A stretch of DNA of 64,000 nucleotides from contig CM055192.1 in assembly GCA_029224185.1 (NCBI GenBank), forward strand, positions 1,229,001 through 1,293,000, read 5' to 3'. The notes beneath the pieces are model-generated. The model was not told where the DNA came from and did not search any database. It saw only the letters and a program-made list of their open reading frames with translations. Shown one piece after another: positions 52,640 through 64,000 of this stretch. The stretch is from Karalla daura. Lineage: Eukaryota; Chordata; Actinopteri; Chaetodontiformes; Leiognathidae. The position numbers and the translations under genes were made by a program. Each line of letters opens with the position of its first letter. Within the stretch, counting starts at the first letter, position 1.

Positions 52640-53800
52640 TGCTCCCTCTCCTTGCACTGAAGAGCTAGAAGGTCTCCAGGAAGGAACGGGTCGGCATCAA
52701 GTTTGAGTTTGATAGTGTAGGGCTTCTGGACCCGGCCAAGACCATCACAGAGTTTGAGGTAAGCAGACACAGTGAACTGTGTCTGGGCCTATGCTCAAGC
52801 TGTCTAGCCTAGCCACAACCTTTAGCCGCAGTGAAGCTGCTCTGCTCAACAGTGCTACCTGTAGATCCTTCACTACAAATAACTTCTCTGTGGTGTTTCT
52901 CTCCTTGCATGACAGTGTCTCTGTATTGACCCCCATGACATCTACTTTTGTACCCCCTGGGCCACAGAGTGGTTCTGAATTATATAATATAATATTTACA
53001 GGCATTATATAATGCCTGTAAATACATGCTCAGGAATGGCTGATACATACACCACAGTATCCATCTTAGAGGTTACTTTTCTGTCTTTCACATTGATGTC
53101 AGCCATCCATGGAGTCTCACTATCCTCTGAAGTCATTGTTCCAATAAACAGTCCATCTGCATCACACAGTTCTCTAGTGTCCTCAGCTACTGCATGAAAT
53201 TGTCTTTCATAATGACCACGTTTACCGCGGTTGCGGCATTCCACATTTTTAGGTGGACATTGTGATGAAGGATGAGAAGTCTGAATAGGGTTCTTAAATG
53301 CCTTCTGCTGTCCTTATGGCAGTTCGTTGAATTTGCTTCGGAGCTGTTTATTTTTTTAATGTGCATTGCATCAACAGCTACTTTATTGGAGTTTGCATCA
53401 GCTGCATTTTCTTTGACAATGCTGCATCTTGGAGACCCACAACCAGCCTACCTCTCAAGAGTTTTCCATACCCACAGTTCTCTGCATAAAGTGATATGAT
53501 GAATGAGTCCCCTGGTTCTCCTGACTGCTGCAGCCTGTTGTTGAACCTGGCTTGTTTATATATGGCATTCTTTTTGAGGACAAAGCATCTGTCAAATCCA
53601 ATCTTGACAGCATCATACTGCTCACGCTCCTCTCTGGTTAAATCCAACCCCCAGAGCACATTGTCGGCCTCATCTCCCATGCAGTAGTACTAGTGTGTTT
53701 ACTTGGTTAGCGGCGGATGAGTCATTCAGGTTTCTTGCCAGTCTGAAGCACTCAAATCTCTGTATCCACTTCTCCTCATCATGCTTAGAGAAGTAGCTGT
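52640..53800 (-). pseudogene. gag/protease remnant of the Gypsy copy
   Basis: Minus strand, N to C: gag with WIQRFECFRLA (about 53750), MGDEADNVLWGLDLTREERE and NAIYKQARFNNRLQQ (53400-53680); a decayed zinc knuckle CRNRGKRGHYERQ with two Cys lost (about 53200); protease with the active-site motif changed to DTV in SKMDTVVYVSAIPEHVF (about 53020-53080) and GPGGTKVDVMGVNTETLSCK; then KPYTIKLKLDADPF (about 52680-52720), the entry to RT. Stops and a frameshift near 53005. Gypsy of the Mag type by wording. Confidence 0.85.
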
Positions 53801-53926
53801 AGGGCCGGCTGGAGGTGGGAAGTCTGCCATCTCTGCGTTTTCAGCTGCCAGCTTCGCACTAGCTGTCATCGTCGCCCAGTTAGCGCCTAGCTCCGCACCC
53901 AAGACATGACATGACGGCCCGTAGAC

Positions 53927-54062
53927 TGTTGTCTGTATGTGGTTTCCTTATTCTACGATGACGACACCCTTATTAATGACGACACCACTTGTTCACGCCG
54001 GGACGACCTAGCATTCCCTTGTGCCTGACATCATTATATCAACAAAATAACATTACACCACA
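53927..54062 (-). repeat. 5' LTR of the Gypsy copy
   Basis: ~136 bp running from TGTTGTCTG to ACACCACA on plus. About 50 bp shorter than its partner, with a local GACGACACC duplication. Confidence 0.82.
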
Positions 54063-54257
54063 TTACCCCACTAGGGGCCCTGCTGGGGATGGGTGCCTGT
54101 GTGTTTTTTCCATCAATTTCAAAGGCAAATTTTAATTTTGATTGCAGTGGACAGAAAATGCATTGCGGCTTATGGAGAGAAGGGGGTGTGTCAGGCTGAC
54201 TGAGGCTCGCTGTTTAGATTTTATAAGGTGCACAGGTTAATGGGATGTGTCGTATGA

Positions 54258-54590
54258 ATGAGCACAAATTTCCTGCAAAAGTGGAAAAAAGACTTCAAAA
54301 AGACTGCATACACTGTGGCTGGGGGCAGCGTGAAAAGAGAAAAATCAGAGCTGGTTTTTCAGCGGCCTCTCCCCTCTAGCGCAATTTTTATAACATTTTT
54401 CAGAGAAGCAGCTATGAAAGGAGAACACTATTCAGACGAACAATTGATTGACTGGTTGAATATGAAATTAGAAGTGGAATATATGGAGCTGGAAAATGTG
54501 AATGATCTAAGAACTCAGCAGAGTGACAGAAGTATTACTTCTACACTTAGGTGTCTCCTACACTTAGTTGTGAACTCAGTGAGAGATTAA
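54258..54590 (+). CDS. Unidentified 110-codon frame
   Basis: Opens MSTNFLQKWKKDFKKTAYTV, with FFREAAMKGEHYSDEQLIDW and LNMKLEVEYMELENV further on. The composition looks protein-like (charged, helical, few low-complexity runs) but I do not recognise the family. It lies among transposon remains and may be the N-terminus of another element. No promoter or downstream partner seen. Confidence 0.25.
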   Translation: MSTNFLQKWKKDFKKTAYTVAGGSVKREKSELVFQRPLPSSAIFITFFREAAMKGEHYSDEQLIDWLNMKLEVEYMELENVNDLRTQQSDRSITSTLRCLLHLVVNSVRD

Positions 54591-56579
54591 AAAATTACAG
54601 GAAAAATGGCCAGATTATTGGTATGTTTTTAAGTGGACACTAAAATCTGGGTTCATGGCAAACCTTATTACGGAAGCCAAAATAGTGGGATCTCCACTCA
54701 TGCATTATGGAGCTGAAAATGAGCTCCACTGCACTGCACACATCTCGTTTGTGTACTCACATCATCAAAAAACTACCATAGACAATGATGGACTTGATTT
54801 TCACCACATTCAGGAGGAAGAATACCTCCTCGTTATTTTGGTCAGCAGACATGGTTGCAGCATCTGTGAAAGTTTTTAAAGTGTTGAATTGCTTTTCTAT
54901 GCCATGCCTCATACTCCGCACCACACATTGCATTGGCAAAAACCCCGGGGTTGGAGTGGAAGAAGATTTGGGTCCGTTTGTCAAATCATGCATGCAAGCA
55001 ACAGACTGGGAACCGGTAAAGGTCCAGTCGTATCCTCCAATATTGTTTTTACCATCCCTCCATGCATACTCATAGGATTGTCAAATTGATTTAAGGGCAA
55101 TCAGACAGACATTTGAATATGAGACTGCAGACAAATCACTGATTGCAGTTCAACAAGATGTCCAACAGATGGCGCCAGAACTCACATCAGTACCTCAGTC
55201 ATAATGGGCTCAAAGCAAATATGATATAATGAAGCTGAACCTGTGATCATCACTTCTAAATCTGATTACAGGCCAAAGAAACAACAATATCCACTGAAAC
55301 CAGAGGCAGTTGGGGGCATCAATACAGTTTTCCAGGCATTGGAAGGACAATTGTCGGTCCCACAGTCTGACATGGTTTTTTGATGTTTGACATTGAACCT
55401 TTGTATGGTTTTTTGCTTATTGTGTCTCTTTCACTGTCTGCTAGCAGAAACTGACTCTGACCCCGAGTTGGACTCAGATATGACTGGCAGAAGGCTTCAG
55501 TGTAAGTATTGTGATGAGAAATATTATAACAGTACCCCAGCTTGCATCGCCAAGCCACAACATGAAATGTCTATGTTTCACAAAAACAGCGTTTTTCTGT
55601 TTGATTGAATTAATGAAGTGTTTTCTTAAACCATGACTAGAGGAAAACATGGATGTACCTCATCAATTTTTGTCTGTAAATTTATTTTATTATTATTATC
55701 ATTATTATTTTCCTACTTTGCTTGTGGTCATAAAATGACCAAAGGGGGAATGTGTAATGGAAAATGTAATGCATCATGCTGTGTTAACGTCTTATGCTGT
55801 AAACCTTCTAAATACGTATGACAGTCAGTCTATTGTTGGAACCGCACACAAATGATCTCACTTTCTTGCTTCTCACAACTGTAACCAATGTATCTTGACT
55901 GTGTATAAAGAAAAGCTAAGAGAGGACTGGGGTGGGCATTCACACTCAGCCTGACACAGTGCAGGTTACTGTGACTGTCTCTCTCCGGAGATATTACATT
56001 ACAGCTTGAGCATTGCAAATGACATCAAGGCCTTGGTGAATCTTTTGCTCTTGCCCATGACAGAGATTTCCACGACAACAGAGATAAAGAAATCAAAGAC
56101 AAAGCCCAAGATAAAAAGACCAACTGCACTGTAAGTAGTTGTTTCATACAGATACTATCTGTGAGTGACATTTTGTTGTGTTATGTCCCATTTAGTGGTC
56201 AATATAAGCATATAAGCATAGAACACGACCAAATTGTCCGTGAATGGCATCATTAATTTACTCTCCCAAGCACCACTTTCCCTCGACAAAACCCGCCATT
56301 TATCTCATGGAGCACAGGTGGTGCTCAGCTTCACAACCAGCTGACGCAGTGTAAAAGTGCTTTTCTGTCTGTAATATTCAATGATGTTCCATGCTAGGCT
56401 TTCATTGTGAAGCTCCAGTACCAGAGTAGAGTGTTACATCTGCATGTCCATCATTAGTGTTGCCAGAGAGACAGGTAGAGAAAAGAAGCAGCTGAGCTAC
56501 AGGCAGTTACAAAGTTACAGTGCTGGTATCCAGTTTGTCTTACAGGGTAGATTATTAACAGTTTAAGTAATCTGTCACG
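54591..56579. other. Unassigned region between repeat elements
   Basis: No gene recognised. 55850-56000 has a TATAAAG word (near 55903) in a context that could be an old LTR, but no partner copy or coding sequence confirms it. Short frames at 54655-54879 and 55387-55608 have no family signature. Confidence 0.35.
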
Positions 56580-56870
56580 ACACTATCAGTCCTTTGAATT
56601 GGTGTATTATTTCGAAAAGGGTGTTTGGCTAGGCGGAAAAAATCTGTTGATCGTTGTCCTTCCAATACACAACAGTGCAAATGCTGCTGCACCACAAGTC
56701 GGTAACGTCACTGAAACCCATCTGTAGTGTTTTTTGTTGTTGTTGTAACTCAGAAGGACACCAGCTCCTCCGCTTTTTACTCCCTTTGCCAACACGGCTG
56801 TCTGCGTGGTCCAATGTAGTGGCGGCGCTGCAGTATCACCGCCCCCCTCTCTGTTCGTGGATCCTATTCC
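56580..56870. repeat. Inverted-repeat copy, left
   Basis: Reverse complement of about 63290-63525, differing at roughly one base in five by eye. Shared words: TGTATTATTT, GATCGTTGTCCTTC, AATACACAACAGTGCAAAT, CCTTTGCCAACACGGCTGTCTGC (one mismatch) and GGCG-CTGCAGTATCAC. A central section differs in length between the copies. Type unknown. Confidence 0.85.
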
Positions 56871-58170
56871 AAAATGTCTGATGATGAACCTCACCTTGTG
56901 AGGACCGTGTAATCAAAAATGCTGGGTATAGGAATATTCTGTTGTTTAGCTTAGAGAGGTTCTCTTGTCGTGTTTCCTTGTTCCTGCGGAGGGCATTGGC
57001 CCCAGGATTATTTGTGTTGTTACTTTGTTTCATAAATTGTTTGATTTCAGTTTCGGGTCCGATTGTGCTTTTGGGTCATCCTCCGGGAAACCTGATACAA
57101 TGGGTGTGTTTTAGAGTTTTATTAAGTTACGTGGACCCTACAGTTTAAAATTGCAACAGAAAGTATGTGATATTTCCCAGTCCAGAGTGTGCAGGTGTAA
57201 CGGGTGTGTCGCCTCGTGAAGCTGGTGCCCTGCATTGTGTTCATTGGGGGGCATAGATGACATGATGATAGAGGACCACATAGATGTACACAAAATTGTT
57301 TTGTTCACATGTAAAGAAACCATAAACAGTACACTTTAAACAGAATTTAACATTTGCTAACTCGGATAGATATATTGACCATGATGCACATACCTGGACA
57401 AAATAAAAGAAATCAGGGCTCTGAAAATTTTCTTCACGCCTCAGACTCCTGTTAAGAAACACACAGAAAGTCTGGTACCTCGCACGTGGAACTGTACTTT
57501 TCTCAAAGACGGGAAAAGTCTGCCCACAAAGATTACATTCAGACAAAACTCAAACTGCTCATTCATAGCCCAACGCTCAACATTCACACACAGACAAATG
57601 AAGTTTTCTACAAGGCATTTTCTTGTTGAAAGGTAAAATAATTATTCCAAAAAATGGTGAGCATTACCTTCCCTCAGTCATCCGGTGCTGATTAAAAGAA
57701 GCACCCGGATGTGAACGGAAGGACTGCGCACTCTTAAAGGTACAGGCACCATGGTCTGAACAAAACACTCAACTTCAAATATGAACAATAAAACACACTT
57801 TACCAATATTAAATATTATATATATATATACATATGTCAGGATTTGGTGATATTTCAATAAAGAGATTGATAATACAAATTTGACCTTGTAACAGTCACC
57901 ACTCCTGAAGTTCACCAACATCCTGAGAGTGGGAAAACACATAACTGCAAAAAAAAAAAACACATGTCTATCGCTGACATAGTCTGGCACAAGCAGAATG
58001 GACCTAGTCCACAGTCAACTCAAAAGTTACCTCACATTCAAGGTTCAAGAGGTTGATCAGGCCTCTTGATCCCCTTAGAGTAATGCGACGCCTAGTACGC
58101 CACACAAGACTTGGCCTCTCGAAAAATACTGTTACAAAGACATCTTCATGTATCGATGCACATAACTGAG
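56871..58170. other. Unassigned region between the left inverted copy and the large Gypsy fossil
   Basis: AT-rich with a (TA)n near 57816-57832. I looked for the 3' LTR of the neighbouring Gypsy element here and could not find a repeat of it beyond 62 kb. Confidence 0.4.
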
Positions 58171-58685
58171 TCAAAAAAAAACAAACAAAAAAAAGACTAA
58201 CATCGTTACCTGTTGTACATTACATACATCATGGGTCATTTCTGCAAAACAAGGTGGGATCGGGAAGGGCCTCCAAATTAAATGTTTGAGCCCCGAAAAC
58301 ATGTTTTTTGAACCATGGATTCTATTCACTGACTTGACCTCTCTTCCTGTTCGTGTTCTCACAAGACCATCCGCCACAGGCTGTGTGTGCAGGTCAATGT
58401 GAGCAACGTGTGAAGAGTGTGAAACATCTGAATGTGGCGCGGATGAGGTGGATGAACAGTCTGCAATGACACCAGCAGAAGCACGTACTGAAACAAACTC
58501 GACCAACTCTTCTGAATCGATCGACTCAGACTCAGGCGGGACTGCAGGAGACACGACTGAAAACTCCCCTCCCTCTCTGGGATTCTGCGCACCAGTCATC
58601 AGTCAATGTCACTAACTCAGACTCTGAAGTCACATCCTCACACTGACAATCTTCCTGATCAGACTCCTCGCTAGCCAAAGACAGG

Positions 58686-59913
58686 TCAGGTGTGAGCATC
58701 CCGGCTCCCATCCACCCCAGAGAGTGGTAAGAAACTAAACTCCAACATAAGATTCTTGTGTACCCCTCTTGTGTGTCCCTCAACATGCTGTATCTTATAA
58801 ACATGGATATTGGGATTGGCATCCACAACTGTGTATACTCCATCCTCCCATTTGTCGGCCAACTTCTTCTTCCCCCGTTCTCCTTTATTCGCCACCAAAA
58901 CACGATCCCCTACAGACAGATATGTGCCCTTGACATGTTTGTTATACTGCCGGGCCAGGTGCTGCTGTTCAACGGAAGAATGTTTCTGAGCAATGTCCAT
59001 AGCTCCTTTGAGGCAGGAAAGCAGAGACGTAGCATATGAGTCATAATCAACAACCCCCGGATCGTTCAGAACTGGCTTAAACAAAATATCCAGTGGCAAT
59101 CTAGGCACACGGCTGAACATCAGGAAGAATGGTGCATATCCCGTTGTCTCATGAACAGTGGCATTGTATGCAAAGGTGAGAGTCTGGATTTGTTGTGGCC
59201 ATCTGTGTTTTTCATTAAGGGGAGGGGTACGAAGTATATTGCCCAGGGTGCGATTGAATCGCTCTGTACCCCCATTGCCCATTGGGTGGTAAGCTGTCGT
59301 GTGTGATTTTGCCACACCGGCCAGGTGAAGAAGCTCAGTGATGAGTTTGCTCTCAAAGTTGGTACCCTGGTCGGAATGTATCCTACCGGGGAAACCAGAC
59401 ACAAAACACACTATCCCAGAGCTTTTTGGCAACTTGTTTTGCAGTCTGGTTAGCACAAGGGAATGCATGAGCAAGCTTTGTAAAATGGTCGGTAACCACA
59501 AGGACATCCACAGATCACTGTTTGCCATCCTCTGTCGACCAAAAATCGTTGCAAACCAACTCCATTGGGGCAGAACTCTTGGTGCTCTCCAAAGGCGCAC
59601 GAACAGCAGGCTCTGGTGACTTCCCAAACACACATCTCTGACAGCACCTGACATCTTCTCTGACATCCGCTTCCATATCAGGCCAGTAAAATCTCTGCCT
59701 CGCGAGATCATGAATGCCTGATAATGCCTTTTCTCTCAGACTCAAAGGTAACACATATTGAAATCTCCTCTGCTTAGCGATAGGATCCTTTGTCACCCGA
59801 TACAACACCCTGTCACGAACTTCCAACTTTTCCCATTGTTTGAACAATCTCAAAACTTTTGAGTCAGCCCCATGCCTCTTCACGCCTGGACGGCCATTTC
59901 CCAGTTGTAACAA
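58686..59913 (-). pseudogene. Integrase of the large Gypsy fossil
   Basis: Zinc-binding part with FYWPDMEADVREDVRCCQRC (about 59660-59720; one His motif decayed), first catalytic Asp in VCNDFW (about 59540), second in HSDQGTNFES and Glu in NGGTERFNRT (about 59250-59370), then VHETTGYAPFFLMFSRVPRL and the C-terminal VGDRVLVANKGERGK with KLADKWEDGVYTVV. A frameshift separates the zinc-binding part from the core; the core frame is open for 341 codons. Confidence 0.88.
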
Positions 59914-60362
59914 AGGGCAGCACCCTAGAAATGCAGGGGTCTTGCTCCTGACTCAGCTGTAGTTCCTGGGCAGAAAACATACACAGCTCATCCTGAAAAC
60001 CTGATATTTGTTGCACATGTTGGGCCAAATGGAGCGCTCTTGACTTAGCTCCATCAAACCAGCCACAGTGTGCCTGACAAAGAGCTCTGATCTCCGCCGA
60101 ATCACACATCACTTTGGATACTGAATGATCTCCCGATCTGTAGCTTTGAGGCTGACAGCTGACCCTGAAAACATCCTGCACAGAATCCTCCTCCACCCCA
60201 TTAGATTCTCGGATCAGAGGTGGATATGGTTCTTGCAGTAACCTCTGACAAACGAAAAGGTCACGACTCAAAGCATCGGCCACCACGTTCTGTTATCCAG
60301 GAAGATGTTTAAGAACAAAAGAGTAAGATGCAAGCTTCGGCACCCAGCGGATCTCACATGCA

Positions 60363-60680
60363 TCAAGCTTCGACTTTGTTAGGAGGTAAGGGATTTTTGT
60401 CTGTCCAGACAGTAAAGCTGCGACCCTTCAGCCAATGGCTGAATTTCTCACATATACTCCACTTCAGAGCCATGAACTCCAGTCTGTGAGCTGGATATCT
60501 CCTTTGTGACGCAATGAGTGTCTTGCTTGCAAAAGCAACAGGTCTGGCCTTGGATTCACCTTGTAGCACCTGAGAAAGGACAGCTCCGAGTCCATCCAAA
60601 GATGCATCAACTGACAGAATGAATGGTTCGTCGAAATTGGGATGGGCAAGCACAACACATTCCAACAACAACGTCCTCAA
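60363..60680 (-). pseudogene. RNase H domain of the large Gypsy fossil
   Basis: Reads VLAHPNFDEPFILSVDASLD then ARPVAFASKTLIASQRRYPA and FSHWLKGRSFTVWTDKNPL. D, E and D catalytic positions are present. It is joined directly, in another frame, to the protease-side sequence LIKPQKSDDSLLPVED at about 60680, which marks the deletion of the RT palm. Confidence 0.85.
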
Positions 60681-61675
60681 CTGGTAAAAGACTATCGTCA
60701 GATTTTTGCGGCTTAATCAAATCGGACTGTGTCAGATGGAAATCAGGACAGTCATGCAGAACTTTTGCAATTGCAGGGTCTAACACAGTATCACGTTTTG
60801 GTTTACTCTGGTTATCCTCCAGGACTCCAGCGCACGCCTCTGGTTTCACCATGAGTGTGTCGGCTAGAGTGATGTCAGGCACTACTTTCAACGTAGCCTT
60901 CTACGTTGCAGCCTTCTTCGCTTGAGCACGTGGGACTACGTTGGCATGAAAAACATCAGGATGCTCACGCTCGTATGCATCAGGTGTGTCAGACACTAGA
61001 GGTGTCGTCACCACTTCAAGCGGTGCATCGCAGCTAAACACATTACCACGGCCAATGTCATTGCCGAGCAACAGCGTGATGCCTGGGACCGGCAAGTTGT
61101 TATGAACGGCTACATTCACTTCACTACTAGCAAGATCCGACCGCAACTAAATGCGGTGGAGGGGCATCTCACACAACCCCTTTCCGATACCACGAACCAG
61201 CACACTACTGCCTGTGGCAGTACGCGCTGACAATGGCAAGAACCTCTGGAGAAGGATCGACTGATTCGTACCGATGTCTCGAACAGTCTCAAACGGTCGG
61301 CAACTACATGACCGGGTTTACTACAATAGAAACAACATTGTTGATTGGTTGGAGTAGACGATGGCTCGGTTCCAGTGCGGTCGCGAGACACAGATGACCT
61401 GGGAGACAAAGGACGAGGCCTGGCTTGGGCACGGTCCTGGTGGATGAGGGAGTACCCATCGGCGAGGGTGCACGCAGCGGAGAGAGTTTTAGGTTTTTGT
61501 TCGCTGACATGCGTTGCAATTGAAGGTGGTAAACAGTTAATGAAGTCTTCGGGGAGAATTAACTTAGCAATTTAGCCCTATCGTCTACTTCAACGACAGT
61601 GCACCAACGGTCAACGGACATTTCTTTCAACCGGCCAAACTTGACATACGTCTGAATGTGTTTTTTTCTGAGTTT

Positions 61676-61930
61676 TCAGAATCTCGTGTGATAAGCCAAA
61701 GGCTGCTTAGACGGCGACTTAACTGCCGTTTTGCACTGGGGCAACTCAGACAGCAACCCTGTTTCGATAAGCACAGCAACGAGTTTAGCTTTAAGAGTTT
61801 CTTTGGTGCGTTCTTGCTCTGTGCTTAACAGGATTGTGTACTGTTTAGTCAGCTCGAGCCGTTCAGCTTTGTTAAGCCTATTCATCTTACCGCGAGATGG
61901 GGACTCAACAAACTCCTGAACAGACGTCAT
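61676..61930 (-). pseudogene. gag N-terminus of the large Gypsy fossil
   Basis: 84-codon frame opening MTSVQEFVESPSRGKMNRLN then KAERLELTKQY, the conserved gag start of this fish Gypsy group. It ends at a stop after YHTRF; further gag and zinc-knuckle sequence continues in other frames to about 61300. Confidence 0.75.
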
Positions 61931-63289
61931 GATTACCGAAAGACAGACAGCAAATGAAAACAGGTGCGCAGACTAATCCGAGATAAGGGGCAACAGACGC
62001 ACGGTAATTGACACTAATTAACAAACTATGCTCCCCACATGAAAGTTATCAGGATTAATGAGCAGCATGTTTACCAATACAGCCAAAAGGAAACAAGGCT
62101 ACTCAAAAATCAAACAAGCTACCGGTGTAAGTAGCGCAGGTGGTTAATATGAAACGAGCACACGTGTGCGGACAGCACCATAATTAAGCCGACTTCCCAG
62201 AAACAAAAAATTACAGATTCGCTCAAAAACAAAAACAGGAGCGAATGGCGGGTTAGGCAGAGCCCAACAAAACAGATTGGTACACTGGTCAAACAACAAA
62301 GGTCAGGGGGCACCAAAACCACATAAAACTCAGGAGTAAAAAAAACAAAAACCAGGATGGTAACAACTGGTTTAAGACTGAAAGAATATTCTGTACATCT
62401 GCTGTGGCTGCTTCTGCACAAGCGGTTGCATTCTGCTAGAGAGTGGAGAAGAACCAGTTCAGCAATGCCAATATCATAGACAATAGATCATATTAACATC
62501 TTCTTAACTGTGGAAATTTTCAAATACCATCATAAACATTATGCATTATTAGTTCATTAACAAGCAAAATTGTTTATAATTTAGTGTTGTGTGCTATAAT
62601 ATATCCCTGAATGCATTAATGATTAAATACTCTCCAACAAAACCCTACATCCTATATGATTACAAATATAATGGCCCATCTTATAGGATTTAAGGAGAAA
62701 ATAAAGACATCTTTAGTACCATTACATTCATACTTTTAGAATGTTAGTGAGATTAGCTAAAAATTGGTACTACATGCATAATACTGTGGTATTATCTGTA
62801 TCATAACATGATGTAATAGACAGATTGGTAATTACCATTACCTGGGACTGCACTAGTCCTGATCAGGACCCACAGTATAACCCAGTGTTCCCACGTGTCC
62901 TGGAAAACCTGGAAAATGATTGACCAATTTTCCAGTCAAGGAAAACATGTGGAAAAGGAGAAAGAAGGTCAAATGTCCTGGAAATTCTTAAGTGATCCTG
63001 GGAAAGGATTTATACCCACCCTGCCCTGTGAACAAATGCAAACAGGTTAATAGTTGTGCATACATGTGTGTTCTCACCTTATATTCTGGGCAACACAGAA
63101 AAGAGCTTCTTTGCTTTCTGCCAAGTTCTGCCACAGGTTGGTAAATGTCCAGGAAAAGTCATGGAAAATCATTTCTGGTTAGGAGTGGGAACCCTGGTAA
63201 CCTTGTTCAGCATAGAGAAGATGACAGTTACGGTAATCAAGGCAGCTCCAGCAGTCTCCCTGATTCAGATTCTAGATTTTTTCAGAAAT
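61931..63289. other. Flank of the large Gypsy fossil and unassigned sequence
   Basis: The stretch 62300-62319, GGTGCCCCCTGACCTTTG on the minus strand preceded by T, has the look of a primer-binding site (TGG start), but no LTR is evident beside it. The rest is AT-rich and unassigned. Confidence 0.35.
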
Positions 63290-63525
63290 GACATCATGAC
63301 ACTTGGGTGTGATACTGCAGTGTCGCCACTATATTGGACCGGGCAGACAGCCGTGTTAGCAAAGGGAGGGGTCTCAATGATGTTACTCACTTGAGGTGGC
63401 CGCCATCTTGGGGATATAAGTAGCAGTATTTGCACTGTTGTGTATTCGAAGGACAACGATCAACATATTTTCTCTGCCTAGCCGAAGATCCATCTCAAAA
63501 TAATACACAAGTTCAAAGGAACGAT
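63290..63525. repeat. Inverted-repeat copy, right
   Basis: Partner of 56580-56870 in opposite orientation. Contains GATACTGCAGTGTCGCCAC, GACAGCCGTGTTAGCAAAGG, TTTGCACTGTTGTGTATTCG and AAGGACAACGATCAACA. Confidence 0.85.
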
Positions 63526-64000
63526 ATAAAAACAGTTTTACAATGCATCAGCTGGTTGTGATAAGGTGACCAGACGTCCCCGATTTGGCCACCCTGTCCC
63601 TGGCTAAAGCTGTCCCCGAGAGTGTGCCCCCCAGGCCAACTGCCCCACCCCCCACCGGTCCAACACTTGACTGCGCACAAACGACCCTACTGTCGGGGAC
63701 GTTTCTGCAGTGCACGCTTGCTTGCGTACACTGCAGAAACAAACGTCAAACAGAAATACTGAATCTTACTCAATTTTAGGATTTCTGACCCTAGTTCACT
63801 CCCGAAGTAAACAGTAAAATCCCTTGACAGTACTTGTGGTATTAGTCTATGAGATACTGTGTCAGGCTACATTGGATTCAGCAACAATTATAGGATTATT
63901 TATTATCCACTTTTAAATTGTAACAAAAGAGGTTTCATATTGTTGAGATGAAGGAATTTTGACTCTGGACGACTTAGAAAGTACACAGTTAAAGTTCTGT
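63526..64000. other. Window end, nothing recognised
   Basis: A GTCCCC/GGGGAC-rich stretch (63570-63700) contains two inverted CTGCAGTG...CACTGCAG-like words. No gene. Confidence 0.4.

Larger units (their letters stand above)
51894..54062 (-). mobile_element. Ty3/Gypsy LTR retrotransposon, gutted copy with both LTRs
   Basis: Minus-strand element of ~2.2 kb. Both ends carry related sequences that run TTGTCTG...CATTACACCACA on the plus strand, that is TGTGGTGTAATG...on the element strand. Internal remains are gag, zinc knuckle, protease and the edge of RT, then the integrase tail (about 52430-52560). RT, RNase H and most of integrase are gone. The 3' LTR is preceded on the element strand by an A/G run (TCCCCCTTTCTTTT at 52081-52094 on plus), a good polypurine tract. 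Confidence 0.85.
58171..61930 (-). mobile_element. Ty3/Gypsy retrotransposon fossil without RT core
   Basis: Minus strand, 5' to 3': gag start MTSVQEFVESPSRGKMNRLN (61930 down), zinc knuckle CFYCSKPGHVVADR (about 61300, last Cys replaced by Arg), protease with DIG instead of DTG in RDIGTNQSILLQR (about 61250), LLLGNDIGRGNVFSC, RNase H with SVDASLDGLGAVLSQV, HRLEFMALKW and VWTDKNPL (60363-60640), integrase zinc-binding and core, and a C-terminal tail to about 58171. The reverse-transcriptase palm between the protease and RNase H is missing. Stops and frameshifts throughout. No LTR pair found by eye. Confidence 0.88.

Overview
The window is vertebrate nuclear DNA, almost certainly from a teleost fish. 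It holds many short exons with consensus GT-AG borders, long introns littered with fish-type transposon fossils (L2-like LINEs, a Tc1-like element, a piggyBac relative, Ty3/Gypsy elements), many AC/GT, CT and poly-C/G microsatellites, and a gene whose protein matches WDFY3/ALFY.

Layout. Positions 1507-42691 (+) hold the 3' 50 coding exons of wdfy3. The upstream exons (roughly the N-terminal quarter to third of a ~3,500-residue protein) lie before the window. The 50 exons join into one open frame of 2,531 codons plus a TGA, and every split codon closes, which supports the exon model strongly. In order they encode a ConA/LamG-like domain, a long helical region, a PH-like domain, the BEACH domain, WD40 repeats, an LC3/GABARAP-interacting motif and a C-terminal FYVE zinc finger. 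A ~2.36 kb 3' UTR follows and ends at an AATAAA at 45030-45035. All LINE remnants recognised in the introns are antisense to the gene; one Tc1 fossil is sense. The intron that splits the FYVE domain contains a 1.3 kb AGT/AGC triplet array.

Downstream of wdfy3 (45.1-64 kb) I see no host gene. This part holds a ~2.17 kb giant inverted repeat built from ACTAGT words (45346-47518), a broken piggyBac-type transposase (48976-50738, -), a decayed Ty3/Gypsy element with two recognisable LTRs (51894-54062, -), and a second, larger Gypsy fossil without a reverse-transcriptase core (about 58171-61930, -). The second fossil lies between two inverted copies of an unclassified ~250 bp repeat (about 56580-56870 and 63290-63525).

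Function. ALFY/WDFY3 is a scaffold for selective autophagy. By family knowledge the PH-BEACH unit and WD40 repeats bind autophagy partners, the LIR binds GABARAP-type proteins, and the FYVE finger binds PI3P. All the matching sequence signatures are intact here. The most unusual items are the long ACTAGT hairpin, its nested perfect 56 bp GATATC palindrome, the triplet array, a GC-AG intron, and a (GT)n tract next to one exon acceptor.
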